Shown here piece after piece: positions 8,303 to 16,311 of a DNA stretch of 64,000 bases. The translations under genes were made by a program, and so were the position numbers. Source of the stretch: Tenericutes bacterium HGW-Tenericutes-1 (GTDB lineage: Bacteria > Bacillota_I > Bacilli_A > Izemoplasmatales > Hujiaoplasmataceae); the NCBI GenBank assembly GCA_002839155.1, contig PGXM01000005.1, positions 1 through 64,000 of the forward strand, in the 5' to 3' direction. Below the pieces are notes generated by a model that worked only from the letters and a program-made list of their open reading frames with translations, was not told the origin of the DNA and ran no database searches. Each line of letters opens with the position of its first letter. Within the stretch, counting starts at the first letter, position 1.

Positions 8303-9601
8303 ATGAAAGTAGGATTAATATCACTTGGATGTGCAAAAAACCTTGTCGATTCAGAGATGATTTTAGGGATGGCACAAAATGGTGGAATGGAAATAGTACA
8401 ATCTCCTGAAGAAGCAGATTTGATTATCGTCAATACATGTGGATTCATTGAAGATGCAAAAAAAGAAAGTATCGCCACCATTAAAGAAATGCATGGCTAT
8501 CATAAAAAATTAATTGTTGCCGGTTGTTACGCCGAAAGATATAAAACAAAATTAGAACGAGAAATGCCATTTATTGATCGAGTTGTGACTTTGAAAGATT
8601 ATCCGCATTTTGGTGACATTATTAAAAACGTCATGCATGATGATTCATTGAAATTTGGTCCGATGGATTATCAAAATCGTGTTTTAGCCACATCAAATAT
8701 TACTCCTTACTTAAAACTATCCGATGGATGTGATAACCGATGTACTTATTGTGCGATACCACTCATACGAGGTGGATTTAAAAGTCGTCCGTTTGAAGAG
8801 GTTATCAATGAAGCTAAGTTATTAGTCAAAAATGGTGCTAAGGAACTGAATCTTATCAGCCAAGATACCACACGTTTTGGTTCTGATTTTAACGTTGAAA
8901 GAAGAAGCACGCTTCCTGAGTTGATTAAACAAATATCAATGCTCGAAGGGCTTATGATGGTTCGGGTTCTATATTTATATCCCGATGAAATAACCGATGA
9001 ATTGCTGAAAGAAATACAGAATAATCCAAAAGTTGCAAAATATTTCGATATTCCTATTCAACACATTTCATCCTCTGTCTTAAAAAGAATGAACCGTCGC
9101 GGCGATAAAGAAGACTTGATTCGTTTATTTTCAAAGATAAGATCGATGATGCCAGAATCGGTTTTAAGAACGACGTTGATTGTTGGCTTTCCTGGAGAGA
9201 CCGACAATGATTTTGAAGAACTCAAAGAATTCGTTCGAAATCAAGAATTTGATCGTCTCGGAGTTTTCGCTTATTCGAAAGAAGAAGATACGCCTGCCTA
9301 TCATTTTACGAATCAATTACCAGATGATATTAAGAATAAACGACTTGATCAAATCATGCAAATTCAGAAAAAAATCGCTGCGAAGAAGAACAAAGCCCAA
9401 ATCGGAAAAATTCATCATACTGTGATTGAAGCTTATGATGAAACATCAAAATTTTATTATGGCAGAAGTTATGCTTTTGCGCCAGACGATATTGATGGGT
9501 ATATTGTTTTTCAATCAAAAAAAATACTATCAATTGGGGATGATGTGTTAGTAAAAATCACCTCAAATTATGGTTATGATTTAATTGGAGACGCACTATA
9601 G
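8303..9601 (+). CDS. rimO: Ribosomal protein uS12 methylthiotransferase RimO
   Basis: This radical SAM methylthiotransferase adds a methylthio group to a conserved Asp of ribosomal protein S12. The order is as expected: an N-terminal UPF0004 domain (LGCAKNLVDSE, with further cysteines in VNTCGFI and VAGCYAER), a radical SAM core with CDNRCTYCAIP, and a C-terminal TRAM-like region. The LGCAKNLVDSE wording and the 432-residue length fit RimO rather than MiaB/YqeV. ATG 8303 was chosen because it follows GGGGAA; a TTG at 8291 would place the ribosome site inside the gene. It is co-transcribed with the DUF368 gene 14 bases downstream. Confidence 0.93.
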   Translation: MKVGLISLGCAKNLVDSEMILGMAQNGGMEIVQSPEEADLIIVNTCGFIEDAKKESIATIKEMHGYHKKLIVAGCYAERYKTKLEREMPFIDRVVTLKDYPHFGDIIKNVMHDDSLKFGPMDYQNRVLATSNITPYLKLSDGCDNRCTYCAIPLIRGGFKSRPFEEVINEAKLLVKNGAKELNLISQDTTRFGSDFNVERRSTLPELIKQISMLEGLMMVRVLYLYPDEITDELLKEIQNNPKVAKYFDIPIQHISSSVLKRMNRRGDKEDLIRLFSKIRSMMPESVLRTTLIVGFPGETDNDFEELKEFVRNQEFDRLGVFAYSKEEDTPAYHFTNQLPDDIKNKRLDQIMQIQKKIAAKKNKAQIGKIHHTVIEAYDETSKFYYGRSYAFAPDDIDGYIVFQSKKILSIGDDVLVKITSNYGYDLIGDAL

Positions 9602-9615
9602 AAAAGAGGATCACC

Positions 9616-10554
9616 ATGTTTCTAATATTACTTATAAAAGGTTTTATCATTGGCATCGCCTTTATTATTCCTGGTGTCAGTGGAGGCACATTAGCCATTT
9701 ATCTTGGAGTATATGATAAATTATTGTATGCAATAACCCATGTATTTAAAGAATTTAAAAAGAGTTTTCTTTTTTTACTTCCGATTTTTATCGGTCTTTT
9801 TGCATCCATTGTATTATTAGCTAAATTATTAGGGTGGCTCATTAGTTTTAACTCTGTCATCACGCTATCATTTTTTATCGGACTATTATTAGGGGGAATC
9901 CCTTCGTTATATCAAAAAATAAAAGGTAATCGTATATCGATTTTCAGTATTTTATCCTTTGTCATCGCATTTTCTGCTGTTATGCTTTTATTAATCGGTA
10001 AATTAAATAATAGTTCAAGCGCAATCGATCATTTTGATTTTAAAGTTTGGACTTATTTGTTTATCTTATTGGTAGGTATTCTTTCCGCTGCGACAATGGT
10101 TGTGCCAGGGATTTCAGGTTCTGCACTTCTTATTACGCTAGGCGTATATACGGCGATTGTAACAGATGTCGTGGGAAATATTCTTGATTTCTCGTTATTA
10201 GGATATAATCTGCAAGTGTTGATTCCGTTTGGCGTTGGCGCTGTCATTGGAATATTTTTAATTAGTAAATTAATCGAAATCGTGATAAAAAAATACGTTG
10301 TTCAAACCTATAGTGCCATCATTGGATTTATCATCGCCTCTGCCATTGTCATTGTGTTTGAAATGACTGATCAAACGACGGCCATTGATTTTAAAGATCA
10401 AACACCGATATATGCTAATTTATTCAATTATTTATCAGATAATATTGGGAGTATGATTATTGGAATCATTGCTTTAATTTTAGGGATTTTTGTTGCATTT
10501 CAACTTGTCAAAATCGATCGGTTGTTTTCTCATGATAAAGATCAAATCAATTAA
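9616..10554 (+). CDS. DUF368 membrane protein (PopT-like undecaprenyl-phosphate translocase)
   Basis: The 312-residue polytopic membrane protein of the DUF368 family has two related half-motifs, PGVSGGTLAIYLGVYDKLL near the N-terminus and PGISGSALLITLGVYTAIV near residue 160. This is the internal inverted-repeat design of the family. Some family members (PopT) recycle the C55 lipid carrier undecaprenyl phosphate across the membrane. Whether that applies here is open, because no peptidoglycan gene is visible. It is the second gene of the rimO operon and overlaps the start of the next gene by 23 bases. Confidence 0.85.
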   Translation: MFLILLIKGFIIGIAFIIPGVSGGTLAIYLGVYDKLLYAITHVFKEFKKSFLFLLPIFIGLFASIVLLAKLLGWLISFNSVITLSFFIGLLLGGIPSLYQKIKGNRISIFSILSFVIAFSAVMLLLIGKLNNSSSAIDHFDFKVWTYLFILLVGILSAATMVVPGISGSALLITLGVYTAIVTDVVGNILDFSLLGYNLQVLIPFGVGAVIGIFLISKLIEIVIKKYVVQTYSAIIGFIIASAIVIVFEMTDQTTAIDFKDQTPIYANLFNYLSDNIGSMIIGIIALILGIFVAFQLVKIDRLFSHDKDQIN

Positions 10555-11323
10555 TGCTAAAAGTTTTTTAGTCAAAACCGGATTAGGCCATGATTTTGCA
10601 TGCAACCCTTACAATGGTTGTGAACACGGCTGTTTATATTGTTATGCACAAACAATGCCAGGTCCTGCCAATCGAAATGAACCTTGGGGAACTTATGTCG
10701 ATATTAAAGAATTTCCAGACTACAATATCCCAAAAAATACTGGATCGAAGTCACTTTTCTTTAGTTCCATGACGGATCCGTATCAACCGATTGAAGCAAG
10801 TTCAAGAAAAACAAGAGAAGCTTTAGAATCAATCTATGAAAGTCATCTAGATATTTCGATTTTAACAAAATCAGCACTTGTCACGAGAGATTTGGATTTG
10901 TTTAAGCAAATGAAATCAGTCAAAATCGGTTTTAGTATTTCATTAGATGATGATCATGCGAAAATATTTGAACCAAGGGCTAGTTTACCCTCAGAACGTA
11001 TCAAAGCATTAAAGACTTTGCATCAAGCGGGCATTAAAACCTATGTTTTTATCAGTCCAATTATTCCTTATATCACTGATGTGTTTAACATTATTGATGA
11101 AGTCAAAGATGATGTTGATTACCTCATGTTTGATACGCTTAATTTAAAAGATCTGGCCAATAAACGACGAATATTTCGATTGATAGAAACGCTAAAGCCT
11201 GACCGACTATCCGATTACCAGAAAATTTTTGATTTTAAAACAAGTTCTTACTATTCTGATTTGAAAATTAAAATTATTGATTACATAAAAACACTTGAAA
11301 TACCATGTCACTATCTCTATTAA
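10532..11323 (+). CDS. Radical SAM protein of the spore-photolyase-like (SPL/Rv2578c) family
   Basis: The 263-residue protein has the [4Fe-4S] motif CEHGCLYCYA (CX3CX2C) near residue 28 and DPYQPIE typical of the SPL-like group. This group is widespread in bacteria that do not sporulate, so repair of spore photoproduct is not implied; the substrate is unknown. The start at ATG 10532 lies inside the DUF368 gene and has only a weak ribosome site, which suggests translational coupling. An upstream in-frame ATG at 10490 would add 14 residues that do not fit the family. Confidence 0.85.
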   Translation: MIKIKSINAKSFLVKTGLGHDFACNPYNGCEHGCLYCYAQTMPGPANRNEPWGTYVDIKEFPDYNIPKNTGSKSLFFSSMTDPYQPIEASSRKTREALESIYESHLDISILTKSALVTRDLDLFKQMKSVKIGFSISLDDDHAKIFEPRASLPSERIKALKTLHQAGIKTYVFISPIIPYITDVFNIIDEVKDDVDYLMFDTLNLKDLANKRRIFRLIETLKPDRLSDYQKIFDFKTSSYYSDLKIKIIDYIKTLEIPCHYLY

Positions 11324-11325
11324 GA

Positions 11326-12525
11326 ATGGATAAAATAATGGTTAAATTAGAAGAAATTAAATATTTAGAAAATCAACTTATTTACAACCGGCGTTTTTTG
11401 CACTCTCATCCAGAAGTTGGATTTGATGTTGAAAAAACGCATGATTTCGTTAAGGATTATTTAACTAAGCTCAATATTCAAGTTTTTTCTCACGTAGGGA
11501 AAAATTCACTCATTGGCGTTATTAATAATAACGATGGACCCATCATTGGACTAAGAGCTGATATGGATGCTCTTCCAATGAATGAAGGAAATTCTGATTT
11601 ATCATATTGTTCACAAAATTCAGGGGCGATGCATGCTTGCGGACACGATGCACACACTGCGATTTTATTGTCAACAGCGGACTATTTAGTGAATCATAAA
11701 GATAAATGGCAAGGGACGATTAAATTAATTTTCCAAGAGGCAGAAGAAGGGCCTGATCCTGGGGGAGCCTATGGGGTTGTGAAAAGCGGTTTAGTTGATG
11801 ATGTGGATGTCTTTTTTGGGTTACACTGTGCACCGCAATATCCTCTGGGAAAAATTGCAATAAAAGCTAATGAAGCAATGGCTTCTGCTGATACGATCCA
11901 AATCAAATTAATAGGCAAAGGTGCTCACGCTGCCTATCCTCATTTAGGGATTGATCCGATAATGATGCAAGCAGAGTTAATCATGTCGATTCAAACGATC
12001 ACGTCTCGTATAATCGATCCTACCGACAATTGCGTCATTACAATCGCACAAGTTCATTCTGGAACTACGCATAATATTATTCCGGAAACGGCTTTTTTAG
12101 AAGGCACAGTAAGAACATTTTCTAAAGAAGTTAGAAATAAAGTCAAAATCGCCATTGAAGATTCAATTAAAGCGATTACTTCTAAATATCATGGTGATTA
12201 TGAATTTAAATATATTTTTGGCTATGATGCCTTAATTAATCAGCCTAAACCGACACAGTATCTCGTTGATACGGTAAAATCAGTATTAGGTGATAATGCA
12301 CTCATCGACATCTTAAAACCTTCGATGGGGGCAGAAGATTTTTCTAAATATATCAACCATAAAACAGGAGCATTTGCATGGTTAGGGACCAATAGTTCGG
12401 TAGATACCGCCTACGGACTCCATCATCCATTGTTCAATATCGATGAATCGGCTTTATTATATGGGACCACTTTAATGATTAATTTAGTCATTAATAATCA
12501 TAATTTAAAGGAGATATTAAAATGA
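11326..12525 (+). CDS. M20 family amidohydrolase (aminoacylase/hippurate hydrolase-like)
   Basis: The protein of about 399 residues belongs to the M20D amidohydrolases. Metal-site motifs are visible in order: ADMDALPM, HACGHDAHT, FQEAEEGPDPGGAYG, FGLHCAP and a C-terminal PSMGAEDFS. It probably hydrolyses an N-acyl or N-carbamoyl amino acid, or an N-acetyl-diaminopimelate-type substrate; the exact one is not resolved. The start is uncertain: ATGs at 11305, 11326 and 11338 are in frame and none has a strong ribosome site. 11326 follows the stop of the previous gene. It overlaps the next amidohydrolase by 4 bases, so the pair may act in one pathway. Confidence 0.9.
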   Translation: MDKIMVKLEEIKYLENQLIYNRRFLHSHPEVGFDVEKTHDFVKDYLTKLNIQVFSHVGKNSLIGVINNNDGPIIGLRADMDALPMNEGNSDLSYCSQNSGAMHACGHDAHTAILLSTADYLVNHKDKWQGTIKLIFQEAEEGPDPGGAYGVVKSGLVDDVDVFFGLHCAPQYPLGKIAIKANEAMASADTIQIKLIGKGAHAAYPHLGIDPIMMQAELIMSIQTITSRIIDPTDNCVITIAQVHSGTTHNIIPETAFLEGTVRTFSKEVRNKVKIAIEDSIKAITSKYHGDYEFKYIFGYDALINQPKPTQYLVDTVKSVLGDNALIDILKPSMGAEDFSKYINHKTGAFAWLGTNSSVDTAYGLHHPLFNIDESALLYGTTLMINLVINNHNLKEILK

Positions 12526-13694
12526 TTTTAATCAAAAATGCATATTTAGTCGGAATGAAGGATATTAATTATGAAATAATGGATATCCTGATTGAAGAAT
12601 CTAAAATCAAAGGTATTGGTCATTTTGAAGCAAAAGATTATCCCGAAGCTTCCGTTATTAATGCGAAAAAACGATATGTCACACCTGGAATCGTTGATCC
12701 TCATTGTCATATCGGAATATTTGAAGAGGCTATTGGGTTTGAAGGTGCAGACGGGAATGAAATGACAAATCCTGTGTTCCCTGAATTAAGAGCGATAGAT
12801 GCGATTAAACCACAAGATGTCGCCTTTCAAGAAGCACTTGAAGCTGGTGTTACAACCGTCGCTACTGGACCAGGAAGTGCTAATGTCATAGGTGGAACAT
12901 TTTGTGTGATGAAAACTTATGGAAAAACCATTGATGACATGATTGTTATACCTGAATCTTCCATGAAAATGGCACTCGGTGAAAATCCAAAACGAGTTTA
13001 TAACAGTAAATCACAATCACCTTCAACAAGAATGGCTTCCGCAGCTCTCATTCGAGATGCACTCATCAAAGCCAGAGAATATAAGGCAAAACTTGATAAG
13101 TATCAAGTAGATTTAGCAAACGGAAAAGAAGTTTCAAAACCAGAGTTCAATATGAAATGGCATTCTTTAATGCGTGTTTTTGACGGATTCTTAGTCAAAA
13201 TCCATGCGCATCAACAAGATGATATTGTCACTGCTATTCGAATTATTGAAGAATTTGGGCTAAACGCAACCATTGAACATGCGACAGAAGGTCATTTGAT
13301 TGCAGATTATTTAAAAGAACATCATCAAAGAGTTATTATTGGACCAACGTTAGGCTCAAAATCAAAATACGAATTAAGAAACAAAACGTTTAAATCAGCG
13401 AAGATATTAAGCGACAATCATATTGAATTCGCTATCATGACGGATCATCCTGTGATTCATTTAGCAAATGCATTGACTCAAGTTGGTATCTTTGTTAGAG
13501 AAGGATTACCCGAATTAGAAGCATTCAGAGCCGTAACCCTGTATTCAGCTAAAATTAATGGCGTTGATAATTTAGTTGGTTCTATCGAAGTGGGAAAAGA
13601 TGCAGATGTCGTTATATGGAATAATCATCCACTGCATTATTTAACAAAACCCGATTATGTCATTGTTAACGGAAATATCGTACATAAATCATAA
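12522..13694 (+). CDS. Metal-dependent amidohydrolase (imidazolonepropionase-like)
   Basis: The 390-residue amidohydrolase-superfamily protein has a small N-terminal beta domain, the HCH metal pair in IVDPHCHIG near residue 60, later metal ligands in KIHAHQQDD and IEHATEGH, and the distal Asp in MTDHP. The C-terminal KDADVVIWNNHPL is the usual closing strand of the composite domain. It resembles the COG1228 group of uncharacterised amidohydrolases. The substrate is not known; coupling to the M20 gene suggests degradation of an amide-containing compound. Confidence 0.87.
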   Translation: MILIKNAYLVGMKDINYEIMDILIEESKIKGIGHFEAKDYPEASVINAKKRYVTPGIVDPHCHIGIFEEAIGFEGADGNEMTNPVFPELRAIDAIKPQDVAFQEALEAGVTTVATGPGSANVIGGTFCVMKTYGKTIDDMIVIPESSMKMALGENPKRVYNSKSQSPSTRMASAALIRDALIKAREYKAKLDKYQVDLANGKEVSKPEFNMKWHSLMRVFDGFLVKIHAHQQDDIVTAIRIIEEFGLNATIEHATEGHLIADYLKEHHQRVIIGPTLGSKSKYELRNKTFKSAKILSDNHIEFAIMTDHPVIHLANALTQVGIFVREGLPELEAFRAVTLYSAKINGVDNLVGSIEVGKDADVVIWNNHPLHYLTKPDYVIVNGNIVHKS

Positions 13695-13699
13695 AAAAA

Positions 13700-13723
13700 T
13701 AGCGCTGGATAATCCGGCGCTAT
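13700..13723 (-). terminator. Terminator for ppa, shared with the convergent amidohydrolase operon
   Basis: ATAGCGCTGG and CCGGCGCTAT form a 10-bp stem (one G-U) with an ATAAT loop. Seven A on the left give a U run for minus-strand transcripts. Confidence 0.8.
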
Positions 13724-13727
13724 ATGT

Positions 13728-14225
13728 TTATTTTGTTTTATTTCGCTTATAAGCGATTTGATATTTAGTGATTAGATTGATTGCTTCTTCACGTGAATAA
13801 TAGTCGAGTACGACGACATCATGTCCAGGTTGTAATTCTTTATAGGTTCTAAAGAATAATTTAATTTCTCGAAGTTGCAAGTCTTGAATATCAGAAATAT
13901 CATTGATATGATTGAAACGCGGATCTGCATCGACAACAGCGATTAATTTTTCATCGTGCTCCCCAGAATCATACATATCCAAGTAACCGACGATTCTTGC
14001 ATCGACGATACAACCAGGAAAAGTTTGTGTAGTCGCTAATACTAAAATATCGAGTGGGTCGCCGTCTTCCGCAAGCGTTTCTTCAATGAACCCATATTCT
14101 GCTGGATAAGTCATTTTCGAATACAAGACACGATTCAATTTAATTCGATTTTTCTTTTTGTCAACTTCATATTTGTTCTGTGTTCCCATTGGAATTTCTA
14201 TAATTGCTTCACATACTTTTGTCAT
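13728..14225 (-). CDS. ppa: Inorganic pyrophosphatase, family I
   Basis: The 165-residue cytoplasmic enzyme hydrolyses pyrophosphate and pulls biosynthetic reactions forward. The family I signature DGDPLD is present, along with the YPAEYGFI segment and DADPRFN. Bacilli mostly use the unrelated family II enzyme, so a soluble family I enzyme is a useful lineage marker. ATG 14225 follows GAGAGGGGC on the minus strand. It is transcribed alone from a TTGTAA/TATAAT promoter. Confidence 0.94.
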   Translation of the reverse strand: MTKVCEAIIEIPMGTQNKYEVDKKKNRIKLNRVLYSKMTYPAEYGFIEETLAEDGDPLDILVLATTQTFPGCIVDARIVGYLDMYDSGEHDEKLIAVVDADPRFNHINDISDIQDLQLREIKLFFRTYKELQPGHDVVVLDYYSREEAINLITKYQIAYKRNKTK

Positions 14226-14252
14226 ATTAATGCCCCTCTCAACTCTTTAAAA

Positions 14253-14281
14253 ATTATAGCGTAACAGTTTCTTTTTTACAA
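14253..14281 (-). promoter_or_regulatory. Promoter of ppa
   Basis: The minus strand has TTGTAA (14276-14281), a 17-base spacer and TATAAT (14253-14258). Confidence 0.6.
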
Positions 14282-14334
14282 GAGGTTACAAAGAATTGTT
14301 TTTTGATATCTTGCGCTTGTATTTTTCAATTTTG

Positions 14335-14343
14335 TGATAAAAT
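14335..14343 (+). promoter_or_regulatory. Extended -10 promoter of the EIIB-like/HPr pair
   Basis: TG (14335-14336), one base, TAAAAT (14338-14343). An overlapping TATAAT at 14343-14348 is an alternative -10. Confidence 0.5.
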
Positions 14344-14364
14344 ATAATATACAGAGGTGATATC

Positions 14365-14769
14365 GTGTCTTTTAATCTATTACTAACGAATTATTTATAT
14401 CTTTTAGCGATATCACAGTTTTATCTCTATATCGGAATTGCCATCGGTTTAGTAGCTTTAATTTTGATACTATTTGCTGTTTTAAAAATAAAAGGAAGTA
14501 AAAAGTCAACGTACCCACCGGTTGATGAAAAAACAATTGAAGAATTAATTCTCAATTTAGGCGGTATCAGTAATATCATCGCTGCATCTAAAGATGGTGC
14601 GAGATTGAGTTTTAAAGTTCAATCGACGAATAAATGTCATTTAGACGTCGTTAAATCAAGCGGTGCTTTAGGAATCTTCGTTACTGGAACAACGGTAAAA
14701 ATGATGCTTCCATACGATGCAACACCATTGATTCAACACATTAATCATTTGCTGAAGGGGGAAAATTAA
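14365..14769 (+). CDS. Membrane-anchored PTS EIIB-like protein lacking the phosphorylated cysteine
   Basis: The 134-residue protein has one membrane helix (about residues 15-40), a short linker and a domain from about 55 to 132 that follows the glucose-type EIIB pattern (LGGISNII, then ARLSFKV, then SSGALGIFVTGTTVKMML). In true EIIB the first strand ends in a phospho-accepting Cys two residues before TRL; here that position is Asp77 (KDGARL). The only Cys (91) is elsewhere. It therefore cannot pass phosphate in the normal way. It is followed one base later by HPr, so it may sense or bind HPr or its phospho-forms; that is an inference. The GTG start follows AGAGGTGAT. Confidence 0.75.
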   Translation: MSFNLLLTNYLYLLAISQFYLYIGIAIGLVALILILFAVLKIKGSKKSTYPPVDEKTIEELILNLGGISNIIAASKDGARLSFKVQSTNKCHLDVVKSSGALGIFVTGTTVKMMLPYDATPLIQHINHLLKGEN

Positions 14770-14770
14770 T

Positions 14771-15037
14771 ATGATTGAAGCTAAATTCAAAATCACTTAT
14801 TCTCATGGAATGCATGCAAGACCAGCGACCATGATTGTTAGTAAAGCAACTTCATTTGAATCAAAGATGATTTTAGAATATAATGACGTAAGAGTACCTT
14901 TAAAATCAATTATGGGTGTTATGTCATTAGCGATTCCTCAAAATGTTAATTTCAAAATCACGTTTGACGGTGAAGATGAAAATCAAGCATTTGAAGCCAT
15001 TCAACGGACAATAAACGATATTAATGCAATGAAATAG
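14771..15037 (+). CDS. ptsH: Phosphocarrier protein HPr
   Basis: The 88-residue HPr keeps His15 in HGMHARPA, the site phosphorylated by enzyme I, and Ser46 in PLKSIMGV, the site used by HPr kinase in Firmicutes. It could therefore act in both sugar transport and catabolite control. It is not next to ptsI, its usual neighbour, but paired with a membrane EIIB-like protein. A perfect CGAA-loop terminator follows. It could be a second, specialised HPr; no enzyme I is in this window. Confidence 0.9.
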   Translation: MIEAKFKITYSHGMHARPATMIVSKATSFESKMILEYNDVRVPLKSIMGVMSLAIPQNVNFKITFDGEDENQAFEAIQRTINDINAMK

Positions 15038-15060
15038 GCATCCCGAAGGATGCCTTTTTT
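15036..15060 (+). terminator. Terminator after ptsH
   Basis: AGGCATCC (15036-15043), CGAA loop, GGATGCCT (15048-15055), then a T run. Confidence 0.85.
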
Positions 15061-16059
15061 TTAACGTTTTCTACCTAATCCAATAATTTGTTTACATTTT
15101 TCGACTTTTCTGTAAGCCACTCTTGATGCTGTCTCTTTACCTTTATCAAGGATTGAATCAAGCGTTCCTGATTGAATAACTTCGTTGTATTTCTTTTGAA
15201 GTTCTCCAATTTTTTCAGCAACAAGTTCGGCTAAATCATTTTTGAAATCAGCATAACCTTTACTTGCATAATCTAATACGATATCATCAATGCTTTTTTC
15301 AGATAAAACTGAATAGATGGATAATAAGTTTGCGATGCCAGGTTGATTATCTGGATCATATTGAACGATACCTAAAGAATCAGTCACTGCAGATTTAATT
15401 TTTTTCTTAATCACTTGAAGATCATCGAGTAACGCAATATATCCCTTTGAATTATCATCAGATTTACTCATTTTCTTAGAAGGATCTTGTAAATCCATGA
15501 TTCTAGCCCCCACTTTAGGAATAATAGGTTCCGGCACTCTAAAAAAATCACGATAACGATTGTTAAATCTTGTTGCTATGTCTCTTGTCAATTCTACATG
15601 TTGTTTTTGATCGTCGCCTACAGGAACGTAATCTGCGTCATAAATTAATATATCAGCTGCCATTAAAGCTGGGTACGTAAACAAAGCAGAAGTCAGATTT
15701 GACTCGCCTTTTTTGATTTTGTCTTTGTATTGAGTCATTCTTTCAAGTTCACCCATATGGGTATAACATTGTAAAAGATAACCGAGTTCCGCATGTTCCT
15801 TGACTTCGGATTGAATAAATAATACTGTTCTTTCAGGATCAAGACCAGCAGCAATATACATCGCAGCGATATCTCTTGTCCTTCTCCTTAGTTCCGTTGT
15901 ATCTTGCGGAACTGTGATGGCATGCAAATCAGCGATGAATAAATAAAATTCATCCTCTGGCATGCTTTGTTGCAACTCAACGAAACGTTTGATTGCTCCA
16001 ATATAATTACCTAATGTTAATTCACCAGTTGGTTTAATGCCTGATAATATTCTTTTCAT
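15061..16059 (-). CDS. trpS: Tryptophan--tRNA ligase
   Basis: The 332-residue class I synthetase charges tRNA-Trp. The HIGH-type motif (PTGELTLGNYIGAI) lies near residue 10 and the KMSKS loop near residue 195 (KKMSKSDD). It is preceded by a T-box leader with a TGG specifier, so it is expressed when uncharged tRNA-Trp builds up. It is the only gene of its transcript; pepF upstream on the same strand ends before the T-box promoter. Confidence 0.96.
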   Translation of the reverse strand: MKRILSGIKPTGELTLGNYIGAIKRFVELQQSMPEDEFYLFIADLHAITVPQDTTELRRRTRDIAAMYIAAGLDPERTVLFIQSEVKEHAELGYLLQCYTHMGELERMTQYKDKIKKGESNLTSALFTYPALMAADILIYDADYVPVGDDQKQHVELTRDIATRFNNRYRDFFRVPEPIIPKVGARIMDLQDPSKKMSKSDDNSKGYIALLDDLQVIKKKIKSAVTDSLGIVQYDPDNQPGIANLLSIYSVLSEKSIDDIVLDYASKGYADFKNDLAELVAEKIGELQKKYNEVIQSGTLDSILDKGKETASRVAYRKVEKCKQIIGLGRKR

Positions 16060-16082
16060 TTAAATTCCTCCTTGAAAATAAA

Positions 16083-16293
16083 AAAGTCGCCCTCAAATAA
16101 GGACGACTAATAATAACCGTGGTACCACCTTTGTTCTGGATAAATCCAGCACTTCATCCATTAACGCTGGAAAGCGGATGGGATTAGCATCACTCTTCGG
16201 TCCATTCAACATAGGTCGTCACTTGGTTCTCACTACCCCAAATTCACTGAATACGCTGCTAAATCTACTCTTCCGAATCATTGTTTTTTGATT
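16083..16293 (-). promoter_or_regulatory. T-box riboswitch of trpS, TGG specifier
   Basis: On the minus strand a T-box leader runs towards trpS. Stem I is closed by TTCGG/CCGAA. The specifier loop carries TGG followed by A (plus coordinates 16204-16201), matching Trp. The T-box sequence AGGTGGTACCACGG lies at 16130-16117. The terminator hairpin follows (AGTCGTCCT pairing with AGGGCGACT, 16108-16085) with a U run. Uncharged tRNA-Trp would pair with the specifier and the T-box bulge and prevent termination. Confidence 0.93.
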
Positions 16294-16299
16294 GAATGT

Positions 16300-16308
16300 A
16301 TTATATCA
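16300..16308 (-). promoter_or_regulatory. Extended -10 promoter of the trpS T-box leader
   Basis: The minus strand reads TGaTATAAT, squeezed between the pepF stop (16312) and the start of the T-box RNA. Confidence 0.65.
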
Positions 16309-16311
16309 CGC

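Noticed and set aside
10532-11323. Spore photoproduct lyase
   Set aside because: The family is common in non-sporulating bacteria and no sporulation gene is present; only the broader radical SAM family is supported.
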